Origin: Metabacillus litoralis
Lineage (GTDB): Bacteria; Bacillota; Bacilli; Bacillales; Bacillaceae
Assembly (NCBI RefSeq): GCF_020524045.1
Contig: NZ_JAIVKL010000003.1
Coordinates: 278,147-342,146 of the forward strand
Length of the DNA stretch: 64,000 nucleotides
Reading direction: 5' to 3'
A program made the position numbers and the translations under genes. The notes under the pieces are model-generated. The model worked only from the letters and a program-made list of their open reading frames with translations, was not told the DNA's origin and did no database searches. Below are positions 41,672-50,045 of the stretch, piece after piece (position 1 is the stretch's first letter; each line of letters begins with the position of its first letter).

Positions 41672-41926
41672 TTAGTTTGTAAACTTTTGAAAAATTTGAT
41701 TAACTTGTTGAGCTGTTTGTTGAGATGTAATTCGAGCAATTTTTGTCAACAATTGCTTTCTTTCATTTACATTAAAAATATTTATATTTTTCCCATTCAT
41801 TGCTTTAACGACCTCTGCTGCTTGAGTTCTTTCTATAGAAACATTAAATTGTTTTGCATATTGCATGAGTTCCTCTACAGAAATATTGTTGAGTTTCTGA
41901 TTTATAATTTTTTGAAATAACACCAT
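41672..41926 (-). CDS. yqfT: YqfT family protein (DUF2624)
   Basis: 84 residues from ATG 41926 after GAGAGGAGG; a frame start at 41944 overlaps that site. It is predicted all-helical (FQKIINQKLNNISVEELMQY, ..QLLTKIARITSQQ). It matches the small Bacillus family found next to nfo. Function is unknown. It is on the minus strand, convergent with nfo. Confidence 0.85.
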   Translation of the reverse strand: MVLFQKIINQKLNNISVEELMQYAKQFNVSIERTQAAEVVKAMNGKNINIFNVNERKQLLTKIARITSQQTAQQVNQIFQKFTN

Positions 41927-42062
41927 TATCAAACCTCCTCTCACACAATGTATGGGCGAACTATTGATAACGTGCCAATTTCATGGTAGATTTTTTTGCT
42001 TTACATTATCGAGAGAAGCTAGTATAATTTTCATGTTCTAAAGGAATGTTTTTTTATTTTTA

Positions 42063-42082
42063 TTAAATCGGAACGATTCTTA
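42063..42082. promoter_or_regulatory. Palindrome before znuC, possible Zur operator variant
   Basis: AATCG-GAA-CGATT (42066-42078) with TTAA on both sides. Its position and ATCG/CGAT arms recall the Bacillus Zur box (AAATCGTAAT.ATTACGATTT), but the arm spacing is wrong for a canonical site. Confidence 0.35.
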
Positions 42083-42103
42083 ATTTGTAGGGGATGAAGT
42101 TCA

Positions 42104-42859
42104 ATGAACCAACCTGTAATAGAAATCAATAATCTTAATTTCACATATGAACGGACAAAAGTTTTAGAGAACATTAATTTAACTGTAGAACCAGGGAGTT
42201 TTTTAGGACTTGTTGGACCAAATGGATCTGGAAAAACAACATTGTTAAAATGTTTACTAGGTCTTTTAAAACCACAACAGGGTGAAATAAAATTATTTGG
42301 CCAACAAATTCACAAGTTCAAAAATTGGCATGAAATCGGCTTTGTATCACAAAAAGCAAATAGCTTTAATACAGGATTTCCCGCTTCTGTTTTTGAGGTT
42401 GTTTCAAGTGGTTTAACATCCAAACTTGGCTTATTCAAATTAATGAGTAAGAACGATCGTCAAAAAGTACTGGAAGCAATTGAAGCAGTTGGGTTAAAGG
42501 AATTTACTAGACGTAATATAGGGGAGCTTTCAGGCGGGCAACAACAAAGAACCTTTATTGCAAGAGCTATTGTGAGTGAGCCGAAGTTGTTAATCTTAGA
42601 TGAACCAACAGTAGGTGTAGATGCGAAAACAGTGCAAAACTTTTATGAAATGTTAATGAAGCTAAACAGACAATTGGGAATAACTTTAATTTTAGTTACA
42701 CATGATGTTGGGACAATTACAGATAAAGTGACTCATGTTGCTTGTATCAATAAGCATCTTCATTTTCATGGTAATTCACAAGAATTTGAATCACTTAAAG
42801 AAGATGAAATGTCGGAGTTTTATGGACATTCATTACATGTGTTAACACACTCCCACTAA
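42104..42859 (+). CDS. znuC: Zinc-type ABC transporter, ATP-binding protein
   Basis: 251 residues. Walker A is GPNGSGKTT, the signature is LSGGQQQR, Walker B is LLILDEPTVGVD, and the H-loop is VTHDVG. It belongs to the ABC cluster for zinc/manganese import (cluster A-1). The next two genes are the permease and a Zur repressor, which makes zinc the likely substrate. The solute-binding protein (ZnuA) is not in this cluster. ATG 42104 follows GTAGGGGATG. Confidence 0.93.
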   Translation: MNQPVIEINNLNFTYERTKVLENINLTVEPGSFLGLVGPNGSGKTTLLKCLLGLLKPQQGEIKLFGQQIHKFKNWHEIGFVSQKANSFNTGFPASVFEVVSSGLTSKLGLFKLMSKNDRQKVLEAIEAVGLKEFTRRNIGELSGGQQQRTFIARAIVSEPKLLILDEPTVGVDAKTVQNFYEMLMKLNRQLGITLILVTHDVGTITDKVTHVACINKHLHFHGNSQEFESLKEDEMSEFYGHSLHVLTHSH

Positions 42860-42873
42860 TGGAGGATATGAGA

Positions 42874-43716
42874 ATGTTGAGCAGTCTTTTTGAATATGAG
42901 TTTTTACAAAATGCGTTTATGTCAGGGCTTTTAATTGGTCTTATTGCACCTCTTTTAGGTGTTTATGTTGTTGTTAGAAGAATGTCATTAATTGCAGATG
43001 CCTTAAGTCATGTAACCTTAGCTGGAATTGCAGCAAGTTTACTTTTAGAGAAAAAATTCACAGCATTTGCTGGTTTAAATCCTATTTATCTTGGGATGGG
43101 ATTTTCAGTAGCGGGTTCTTTACTCGTAGAAAAGTTACGTGCTGTTTATAAGCATTACCAAGAGCTTGCGATTCCGATTATTCTTTCTAGTGGAGTAGGA
43201 ATAAGTGTTATTTTCATTTCACTTGCGGATGGATTTAATACAGATTTATTTAGTTATTTGTTTGGAAGTATTAGTGCAGTAAGTCGCACAGATTTATATG
43301 TAATTATTGGAGTATCTGTTGTTGTTATTGCAATCATTTTCCTTTTATATAAAGAGTTGTTTCTTTTATCTTTTGATGAAGAACATGCCACAGCATCTGG
43401 TATTAATGCTAAGTGGATTCATTTTATCTTTATATTACTAGTAGCATTAGTTATTGCAAGCTCAATGCGAATTGTTGGTATCTTGCTTGTTTCATCTTTA
43501 ATGACTTTACCAGTTGCTGCTAGCATAAGAATTGCAAAGGGCTTTAAACAAACGATCTTCTTTTCTGTACTATTTGGTGAAATATCTGTTATTATTGGTT
43601 TATTCCTATCCTATTATTTAGATTTAGCACCAGGTGGTACCATTGTCATATTATCTGTCTTAATCTTAGTATTAGCAATTTTATGGACTAAAATTACAAA
43701 GGGGAAAGTTTCATGA
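42874..43716 (+). CDS. znuB: Zinc-type ABC transporter, permease
   Basis: 280 residues from ATG 42874, eight bases after GGAGG; earlier in-frame ATGs (42859, 42868) overlap that site. It has about eight to nine membrane helices and belongs to the ZnuB/MntB (ABC-3) family, with [19 protein letters not shown] as the conserved cytoplasmic loop. It follows znuC and overlaps the zur start by four bases. Confidence 0.93.
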   Translation: MLSSLFEYEFLQNAFMSGLLIGLIAPLLGVYVVVRRMSLIADALSHVTLAGIAASLLLEKKFTAFAGLNPIYLGMGFSVAGSLLVEKLRAVYKHYQELAIPIILSSGVGISVIFISLADGFNTDLFSYLFGSISAVSRTDLYVIIGVSVVVIAIIFLLYKELFLLSFDEEHATASGINAKWIHFIFILLVALVIASSMRIVGILLVSSLMTLPVAASIRIAKGFKQTIFFSVLFGEISVIIGLFLSYYLDLAPGGTIVILSVLILVLAILWTKITKGKVS

Positions 43717-44123
43717 ATGTTCAAGAAGCTCTCGACTTACTAAAAGAAAAAGGCTATAAATATACAAATAAAAGAGAAGAAATGCTTCAGTTATTTGCTG
43801 ATTATGATAAATATTTAACAGCAAAAGATGTATTGGAATCATTAAAAGATGATTATCCTGGCTTAAGCTTTGATACGATTTATCGTAATTTATCATTATT
43901 TGCTGATTTAGGTATTTTTGAAATGACAGAGTTATCTGGCGAAAAACATTTCAGATTTACTTGTGATTCAAAACATCATCATCATCATTTTATTTGCTTG
44001 AAATGTGGGAAAACTAAGGAAATTCCTGGGTGCCCTATGTCGCAATTACAAGCGAATTTATCAGGATACGATATTAGTGGTCATAAGTTTGAGGTATATG
44101 GTAAATGCCCTCAATGCCATTGA
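43713..44123 (+). CDS. zur: Zinc uptake repressor Zur (Fur family)
   Basis: 136 residues. The N-terminal winged helix (1-80) has [13 protein letters not shown]. The dimerisation domain has a run of five histidines (88-92) followed by C95 and C98, and a second pair C132/C135 (CPQC) completing the structural zinc site. The His run and CxxC pairs are typical of Bacillus Zur. It represses zinc uptake genes when zinc is plentiful and is co-translated with znuB (ATGA overlap). Confidence 0.94.
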   Translation: MNVQEALDLLKEKGYKYTNKREEMLQLFADYDKYLTAKDVLESLKDDYPGLSFDTIYRNLSLFADLGIFEMTELSGEKHFRFTCDSKHHHHHFICLKCGKTKEIPGCPMSQLQANLSGYDISGHKFEVYGKCPQCH

Positions 44124-44183
44124 AACAAAGATTGAGTTTTAGTTATAGTTAATTTATCAGGCCAGTTTAGTGAATGGTAGGTA

Positions 44184-44215
44184 AAAGGCTCTGACAATTT
44201 TGTCAGAGCCTTTGT
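44184..44215 (+). terminator. Terminator after zur
   Basis: AAAGGCTCTGACA (44184-44196) pairs perfectly with TGTCAGAGCCTTT (44201-44213). Confidence 0.92.
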
Positions 44216-44272
44216 TGAATGTCATAAAATTAAAAAATCTAAGAAATGTGTATTCCTCATAAGTGCTATCTG

Positions 44273-44309
44273 TTAAAAACACCCCTATTATTTTTAAAAA
44301 TAGGAGGTG
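44273..44309 (-). terminator. Terminator after yqfW (minus strand)
   Basis: On the minus strand CACCTCCTATT pairs with AATAGGGGTG (one bulge), then TTTTTAAC. Confidence 0.75.
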
Positions 44310-44334
44310 CCTCCTTGAACGTCTTCACATCGCC

Positions 44335-44907
44335 TTATAAAATTTTAACATCATACCATTGGTTTACCCAGTTTTTCGCTTCTAACCAGTTATCAACTCG
44401 AACTACACCTTTAGGAATTGAATCTTGGTTGTAAGGAGTATTAAATAAGATAACAGGAATATTATGTTCCTCACTGATCATACATGCATTGTCATGCTTG
44501 TCTTCAAAGAAAATAGAAATATTGTTCTTTTTAACTGCTTCAAGCTTATTATGAGTACCGATTAATTCAATATGATGATAATAAAGATCGTTTTCTTTAA
44601 ACCAATTATAGGTTATATCCTCTAAATGTTTTCTTCTTGCACTGATAAATAATAATTGATGTTGATTTTTCCATTCATCTAATACTTTTTTAGCATGATT
44701 GGCAATAGGGGCTTCTTTATAGATGATAGGTTCAAATTCATCCATCCAATTCCAAAAATCCGCTTCAGTAATATTTAATACCTTTGTTAAATCATATTGG
44801 TTTAAATCATTATATGTTAAAGATTTATTAAATGATTTATTTAAATACGGTACAAAGGTCTGTGGATCTGTTATCGTTCCATCAATGTCTATTCCAAGTC
44901 GCAACAT
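44335..44907 (-). CDS. yqfW: HAD-family 5' nucleotidase-like protein (YqfW)
   Basis: 190 residues. The HAD motifs are present: GIDIDGTITDP (motif I nucleophile and acid/base aspartates), FISARR (motif II region), and FFEDKHDNA (motif IV). It belongs to the NT5C/YqfW group of putative deoxyribonucleotidases; the substrate is unknown. Minus strand, between zur and yqfX, as in B. subtilis. GGAGAG lies before its start. Confidence 0.9.
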   Translation of the reverse strand: MLRLGIDIDGTITDPQTFVPYLNKSFNKSLTYNDLNQYDLTKVLNITEADFWNWMDEFEPIIYKEAPIANHAKKVLDEWKNQHQLLFISARRKHLEDITYNWFKENDLYYHHIELIGTHNKLEAVKKNNISIFFEDKHDNACMISEEHNIPVILFNTPYNQDSIPKGVVRVDNWLEAKNWVNQWYDVKIL

Positions 44908-45051
44908 AAAAAAGTCTCTCCTTTAACTAAATCCTAGTACATAGTGTACCATAATGGCTTTTCAAAGAAACAGAAAAGTTTTACAGTTATAGTTCCTTCT
45001 AAAATGCTCATAATAATAATGCTCCTTTACACAAGAAAGGAAGGGATCTTA

Positions 45052-45447
45052 ATGGCAAACGAAAACAAGTTCAATGAACAAGAACGAGATCGTTTTGATA
45101 ATCCTAATTATAAGGGAATTACGCCACTAGATCGTGAAATTGAAAGTAATTATGAAACAGAATCAGCAGCTGAAATCGCAGCTCCAATTAATATGAGAAA
45201 CGAATACGCGAGAGCTGATGCAGATGTAGATGGTGGAGAAATGGCTGGAGAAGGAAGAGGGATGGGCTTTTTTGCACTAGCTTTATCCATTATTTCCTTA
45301 TTTATTTTACCTGTTATCATGGGAGCAGCAGGTATTATTGTCGGGTTCATTGCAAGGAGAAGAGGAGCAACTGGTACTGGTGCTTGGGCAATAGGTATTG
45401 GTGCAGTTTCCATAATCCTTGGAATCTTTATCACTCCATTTTTTTAA
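45052..45447 (+). CDS. yqfX: YqfX family membrane protein
   Basis: 131 residues from ATG 45052 after AAAGGAAGGG. A hydrophilic N-terminal part (1-70) contains DRFDNPNYKGITPLDREIE. Two hydrophobic segments follow (about 72-98 and 106-130) around a Gly/Arg-rich turn (ARRRGATGTG). It resembles DUF4190-type small membrane proteins. It sits between yqfW and ispG, as in B. subtilis. Function is unknown. Confidence 0.85.
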   Translation: MANENKFNEQERDRFDNPNYKGITPLDREIESNYETESAAEIAAPINMRNEYARADADVDGGEMAGEGRGMGFFALALSIISLFILPVIMGAAGIIVGFIARRRGATGTGAWAIGIGAVSIILGIFITPFF

Positions 45448-45464
45448 AGGTAGTGATTAATTAT

Positions 45465-45502
45465 CGGGGGATTGACCATATAGTGGTCAATTCCTCGTTT
45501 TA
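45465..45502 (+). terminator. Terminator after yqfX
   Basis: CGGGGGATTGACCA (45465-45478) pairs with TGGTCAATTCCTCG (45484-45497), then TTTTA. Confidence 0.85.
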
Positions 45503-45528
45503 GGTATGAATAAGGGAGGCTTACCTTT

Positions 45529-45717
45529 ATGGATTTAGACACTAAAAACCAAAAAAATAAACAGTTATTCGATTCAAAAGCGACAGAAGCTAATATGGCG
45601 ATTCAGGAACAGTTTTATGGAGAAACTCATCTTGAAGATGATATTGATACATCTCTGTCAATGAATAGTAATATCGGGGCAGTACTTCTTCCAGAGGAGC
45701 TTGAAGAGGAAAAGTAA
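45529..45717 (+). CDS. Small acidic hypothetical protein
   Basis: 62 residues, hydrophilic and acidic (ends LLPEELEEEK), with no membrane segment or cysteine. The ribosome binding site AAGGGAGG is good (about 10 bases before ATG 45529), and it is preceded by a terminator, so it may have its own promoter. I do not recognise a family. The strong ribosome binding site and clean frame support a real gene. Confidence 0.6.
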   Translation: MDLDTKNQKNKQLFDSKATEANMAIQEQFYGETHLEDDIDTSLSMNSNIGAVLLPEELEEEK

Positions 45718-45725
45718 ATAAAAAA

Positions 45726-45816
45726 GACTGTGTTTTAGTAAACTTTGTTGTTTTTAGAATCATAATAGAAACAACTCTGAATAAGTTTATTAGCAACAAT
45801 CTTTCAGAAAAGAGCC
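45726..45816 (-). repeat. R1 element, copy E (internally deleted, about 91 bp)
   Basis: It begins GACTGTGTTTTAGTAAACTT and TGTTG and ends TAGCAACAATCTTTCAGAAA with AGAGCC, i.e. both R1 ends in reverse orientation with a shortened middle. It abuts the terminator at 45819. Confidence 0.65.
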
Positions 45817-45818
45817 AT

Positions 45819-45860
45819 AAAAAAGAAGGAATCAGTGTGGTAACCGATTCCTTCTTTTTT
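45819..45860. terminator. Bidirectional terminator at the ispG 3' end
   Basis: AAAAAAGAAGGAATC (45819-45833) pairs perfectly with GATTCCTTCTTTTTT (45846-45860). It lies between converging transcripts (the small gene at 45529 and ispG). Confidence 0.92.
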
Positions 45861-46971
45861 AAGAATTAAGCTTAGCTTTTTCAGCTTCTTGTTTCGCGTA
45901 ATGTTCTTCAGCAATTTTATCGATTTCTTTTTTAAGTTCTTCTACCATTGTTTCCTCAGGTACTTTACGTACAATTTGTCCTTTGCGGAAAAGTAAACCT
46001 TCACCACGTGCTCCTGCGATTCCAATATCTGCTTCACGAGCTTCACCAGGACCATTAACCGCACAGCCTAATACAGCAACTTTTATAGGAGCTTTTATTT
46101 TTGAAATATATTCTTCAACTTCATTAGCAATACTGATTAAATCAATTTCGATACGTCCACATGTAGGACAAGAAATTAACGTAGCAGCATTTGCTGCTAA
46201 ACCAAAGGATTTTAGTAATTCTCGTGCTACTTTTACTTCTTCAACAGGGTCAGCACTTAGAGAAATACGCAACGTGTTTCCAATTCCCTTGTTTAAGATC
46301 ACACCTAATCCTGCAGCACTTTTAACAGTTCCAGCAAATAATGTACCAGATTCTGTAATTCCGAGGTGTAGTGGATAATCAAAAGCTTTAGCTGCCTTTT
46401 CATAAGCTTCAACAGCTAAATTAACATCAGATGCTTTCATTGAAACAATAATATCATGAAAGTCTAGGTCTTCTAAGATTTTAATATGGTGCAAAGCACT
46501 TTCAACCATACCATCTGCTGTTGGATAGCCATACTTTTCTAGAATTCTTTTTTCAAGAGATCCAGCGTTAACACCGATTCTTATTGGAATATTACGTTCC
46601 TTTGCAGCCTTAACTACAGCTTCGACCTTTTCTTTTCTCCCAATATTTCCCGGATTAATTCTAATCTTATCTGCTCCACCTTCAATAGCTTTAAGTGCAA
46701 GTTTATAATCAAAGTGTATATCTACAACTAAAGGTATATTAATTCTCTTTTTTATTTCTGCAATGGCATTTGCTGCTCGTTCATCAGGACATGCAACACG
46801 AACAATTTGACAGCCTGCTTCTTCTAATCTGTTAATTTCAGCAACAGTTGCTTCGACATCATGTGTTTTTGTTGTTGTCATACTTTGTATAACGACTTCA
46901 TTGTTGCCACCAATTGTTAAGCTTCCCACTTTAACAGGACGAGTTTTTGTACGATGTATGATTTCACTCAC
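45859..46971 (-). CDS. ispG: 4-Hydroxy-3-methylbut-2-en-1-yl diphosphate synthase IspG
   Basis: 370 residues from GTG 46971 after AAGGAGCG. It begins [16 protein letters not shown] and carries the [4Fe-4S] cysteines in ISCPTCGR and [12 protein letters not shown]. It performs the penultimate step of the MEP isoprenoid pathway, feeding IspH (36.7-37.7 kb). Minus strand, followed by a strong terminator. Confidence 0.97.
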   Translation of the reverse strand: MSEIIHRTKTRPVKVGSLTIGGNNEVVIQSMTTTKTHDVEATVAEINRLEEAGCQIVRVACPDERAANAIAEIKKRINIPLVVDIHFDYKLALKAIEGGADKIRINPGNIGRKEKVEAVVKAAKERNIPIRIGVNAGSLEKRILEKYGYPTADGMVESALHHIKILEDLDFHDIIVSMKASDVNLAVEAYEKAAKAFDYPLHLGITESGTLFAGTVKSAAGLGVILNKGIGNTLRISLSADPVEEVKVARELLKSFGLAANAATLISCPTCGRIEIDLISIANEVEEYISKIKAPIKVAVLGCAVNGPGEAREADIGIAGARGEGLLFRKGQIVRKVPEETMVEELKKEIDKIAEEHYAKQEAEKAKLNS

Positions 46972-47098
46972 GTGTAAATCGCTCCTTAAAAATAAGTTTA
47001 ATACGTTTATGAACTATTTAAATTAAAAACATAACCTTAATAAATTTTGTACTCCAAAACTCATTTTACAGGGAGGTTAACTAAAAGACAAGGAACAA

Positions 47099-47437
47099 CT
47101 ATTGTTTATAACTTGGAAATCTGTATATTTGCCCAGTTACAATAGAGTGAGCTTTGACGTCTGAATTGAGTTCTTCGAAATCTTTGCTTATCTGTTCAAT
47201 GGAAGCTGGCAGCATGCTGTGGTATTTCTCAATAATTGAAAGAACTGTATCTCCTTGTTTCACTTTATGCTCAAAATAATTGATACTCTTTTTTTGAGAA
47301 ATAGATGTAGTTACAACAGGAACCGTTGTGTTATCTGAAGCAGCTTGACTAACTGCTGGAAGTGTACCAACTCGAAAATCATAATAGGCGATATAACAAA
47401 TGAATAAACACAGTAATAATAGTGAAAATCGTTTCAT
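47099..47437 (-). CDS. yqfZ: LysM-domain protein YqfZ
   Basis: 112 residues. One N-terminal hydrophobic segment (about 4-20) serves as signal or anchor. The LysM-like domain (about 54-110) starts FEHKVKQGDTVLSIIEKYHS. LysM binds peptidoglycan, so a cell-wall location is likely. It lies just upstream of ispG on the minus strand, as in B. subtilis. The exact function is unknown. Confidence 0.88.
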   Translation of the reverse strand: MKRFSLLLLCLFICYIAYYDFRVGTLPAVSQAASDNTTVPVVTTSISQKKSINYFEHKVKQGDTVLSIIEKYHSMLPASIEQISKDFEELNSDVKAHSIVTGQIYRFPSYKQ

Positions 47438-47649
47438 GGAAAGTCCTCCGATTTTTTTGTAAACTACTATATTCTATGCTTGTCCAAATAAAATATAACT
47501 GGTTAAACATACATTCTAATAAAGATTTCTATTCAATTATGTTTATTTTTCGACTGTTTTCTACTAAAATTCACAAGAAATTTACACTTCCTTAATAAAT
47601 TCCTGTCATACTTTTAAAAGAAAAAGGAAATAGAGGTAGGGGTGTTCAT

Positions 47650-48439
47650 ATGAAAAATTTAATAGATACAAACCATGAAAACATGGTGATTTATCAACAG
47701 AGGCAAATAGGAGTCATACATAATAAAAGCTTTAATCAGATAATGAAGCAAATGAGAGTCATGATATCAAAAATTAACGGAACTACTCCTAAATTAACGG
47801 GCACTGGATAGCTGTTATAGCTACCTCAGGCGATGTGCTTCTTCAGAATAAATTAGTTGAGATAAGGAATTTGCAAAAATGACAGAAACGATTAAAGGTG
47901 TAAAGGATAATTCTGTTACGATTACTATTGTTGTACATATTATCCAATCGATCGCTGAGCAAACAAAATTGCTAGCCCTAATGCTACGATAGAAGCTGCT
48001 CGTGCTGGTGAAGCAGGTAAGGTGTTTTGCTGTTGTTCCAAATGAAGTACGTAAACTTGCTGATCAATCATCACAGGCTACTGAGGAGATGACACATTCA
48101 ATTAAAATGATGGAAAGCATATCTGACCAGGCATCAACTGAATTTAATGCTATGCTAACGAACACACAAACACATTTAAGTGTTGCAAAAGAGTCTAGAG
48201 GATCATTTGATTTGTTAATGAATGAAATAACTAATGTAAATAATAAATTATCAGGTATAAATACTTATCTTCAAGAGCTTAGTAAATCAATCCCAGGAAA
48301 TTTTAGCAAGTGCTGAACAAATGCTTGTTTCTTCAGAGGAACAGATAAATCAAATAAATCGCACACAGAAATTGGTCTTACTCTAACAGAACTATCCAAA
48401 TCATTATCTGAAAGTACTGAACAATTTAAAGTGAAATGA
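47650..48439 (+). pseudogene. Decayed methyl-accepting chemotaxis protein
   Basis: Reading all three frames restores the signalling half of a chemoreceptor. It starts with SFNQIMKQMRVMISKINGTT (in-frame stop near 47810), then [45 protein letters not shown] and SAEQMLVSSEEQINQIN. At least four frameshifts (near 47978, 48025, 48293, 48362) and an internal deletion break it. The sensory and TM parts are absent. It mirrors residues about 278-598 of the intact receptor at 51971, so it is a degenerate paralogue. An R1 copy follows four bases later. Confidence 0.88.
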
Positions 48440-48442
48440 AAA

Positions 48443-48604
48443 GGCTCTTTTCTGAACGATTGTTGCTATGTAACCAAAATTTGGAGTGAAAAACGAGTTT
48501 TTCCTCTATAAGGGTACTATTTTATGAAGAAAAGATGCCACTAGACTTAATACAGTTCTGTTTGTCTAGGTTATTTAATAGCAACAAAGTTTGCGAAAAC
48601 AGCC
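48443..48604 (+). repeat. R1 MITE-like element, copy D (162 bp)
   Basis: From GGCTCTTTTCTGAA to GCGAAAACAGCC, nearly identical to copy C, same length and orientation. It is flanked by AATGAAAA and AATGACAA, a probable 8-bp target duplication with one mismatch. Confidence 0.87.
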
Positions 48605-48705
48605 AATGACAAAAACCTTTAGATATTTTTATTAAATGGTTCGTCTTTCAGATACAATACATCACAACTTAAATTACACCAGAAAAAACAATGAATGAGC
48701 AAAAG

Positions 48706-48740
48706 AAAAAGCAACTGATTTCGTATATCAGTTGCTTTGA
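48706..48740. terminator. Hairpin terminator (serves the minus-strand gene at 48782)
   Basis: AAAGCAACTGAT pairs with ATCAGTTGCTTT across 48708-48739. The minus-strand side continues TTTTTCTTTT. Confidence 0.8.
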
Positions 48741-48781
48741 TTTATTTAGTTTATATTTTTTCGAATCATGTATTTAAAAAA

Positions 48782-48958
48782 TTACCTGGTATTTAACTTT
48801 TCCTTTATTTCATCGTAAGTTTCTATGGTTTTGTATTTGTTTATAGAAAAACCATTAGCGACTGTTATAAGATTATCTCTAATCTCTATCACCAACAAAG
48901 TGTTAATTAGTATTTTTTCTTTTGATTTTTTATCAGTTACTTCAATGAATGAATTCAA
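48782..48958 (-). CDS. FlbD-like small protein (58 codons)
   Basis: 58 residues from TTG 48958 to TAA at 48782, with GGAG and AGGA upstream. The sequence FIEVTDKKSKEKILINTLLV then IRDNLITVANG and YKTIETYDEIKEKL follows the strand pattern of the FlbD/SwrD family (IEVT...LN..LI..I...ITL.NG...V.E...E..EKI). FlbD genes usually sit in flagellar operons; this one is alone beside a decayed chemoreceptor, so a motility role is not shown. A terminator follows. Confidence 0.6.
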   Translation of the reverse strand: MNSFIEVTDKKSKEKILINTLLVIEIRDNLITVANGFSINKYKTIETYDEIKEKLNTR

Positions 48959-49001
48959 ATAATTCCTACTCCTTTTTTGTACCTCCGAACCCGTTAATGT
49001 T

Positions 49002-49805
49002 TTATTCCAAGGTTTTTATTTTTTGCTTATCAGCGTTTATTGGTTTTTTTGATTGTGGTATTTCTTTAAACACTAGATATAAAACTATCACATGAACAAA
49101 CCAATTAATGATAAAGCCATTCGGTACAGAAATTAGTAGGCTATCCATTATAGCAAAGAAGATAGTTGCTAATGTGGTTGAATAAGCAGCAAGCACCCAT
49201 ACTTGTTTAAAATTCAATTTACGTTGCAAGCTATTTTTAAAAACTAATCCAAATAAAGCTAAAAAAGTAACTTCTATGAATTTAACAAAAGCACCAAAAA
49301 GATACATAATAAAGATCAAGATGGAAATTATTAAAGGCAACAGATCATTAAATTGTTTAGACACATCAATGAGATCTTCGCTTGTTAAAGACATACTCAT
49401 TAAATCATACTCATATGTCTGTGCTTGCCCATTTGCAGCAAAAACAAATTGATTTTCTAATATGCCTATTGCGTTTTGTTTAGCTTCAATTTCTTCAATT
49501 CCAAAAGCGCCTGTATCATCGAGAATGATAATGAAATTATTTTTACGTATCTCCACAGGTTTATCAGAATCAGCATTTAATTTACCATCTTCAATTGAAA
49601 ATGATGGTAAGTCATTACGTAAAGTTTCATCAAATCCTTTTAAGCCCTCCGTCAAACCGCTTGTAAAGTGAAAGGCGGTAGGAATTGTACTAAGTAAAGT
49701 CAACAGAAAAACAAATAGAATCGTTTTACCTATTCCTTGAAAACGGAATGTAGAAATCGTTTTAGGTGAATAAATGCTAGAATAAAGCTGTTTAAATACA
49801 TTCAT
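49002..49805 (-). CDS. DUF1189 family membrane protein (YqgB-like)
   Basis: 267 residues from ATG 49805 (MNVFKQLYSSIYSPKTISTFRFQ), which matches the usual family start. An ATG at 49820 adds five residues, and the ribosome binding site AAGGA fits neither well. It has an N-terminal TM helix (about 24-44), a soluble extracellular part (45-160), and four further helices (about 165-250). The family is conserved in Bacillus near sodA; function is unknown. Minus strand. Confidence 0.82.
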   Translation of the reverse strand: MNVFKQLYSSIYSPKTISTFRFQGIGKTILFVFLLTLLSTIPTAFHFTSGLTEGLKGFDETLRNDLPSFSIEDGKLNADSDKPVEIRKNNFIIILDDTGAFGIEEIEAKQNAIGILENQFVFAANGQAQTYEYDLMSMSLTSEDLIDVSKQFNDLLPLIISILIFIMYLFGAFVKFIEVTFLALFGLVFKNSLQRKLNFKQVWVLAAYSTTLATIFFAIMDSLLISVPNGFIINWFVHVIVLYLVFKEIPQSKKPINADKQKIKTLE

Positions 49806-49902
49806 ATACTTAATACACATCCTTCTTTTTTATACGACTTTATTTTATATGTGATGTATGGATAATACAAGGATAGTTATAATAAACAATTATCAATTCA
49901 TT

Positions 49903-49916
49903 TGAAAGCGCTTTTA
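49903..49916. promoter_or_regulatory. Candidate cre site (CcpA) before the Na/Pi cotransporter gene
   Basis: TGAAAGCGCTTTTA matches 13 of 14 positions of the cre consensus TGWAARCGYTWNCW. It lies 130 bases upstream of the gene at 50046 and 98 upstream of the divergent DUF1189 gene, so either could be the target. Confidence 0.5.
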
Positions 49917-50045
49917 ACAAAGAAACATAAATTTTTTGTAAATAATTTATCGAAATACCTTTACAAAAAATCAATAATTCGTTAATAATTGAAAGGGTTG
50001 TAGATGTTTGTCGAATAAAAGAAGAAGAATGAGGGGTTGAAAATT

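Noticed and set aside
47650..48439. Programmed frameshifting in the chemoreceptor-like region
   Set aside because: Four or more shifts, an early stop and an internal deletion, with no slippery site, point to decay rather than recoding.
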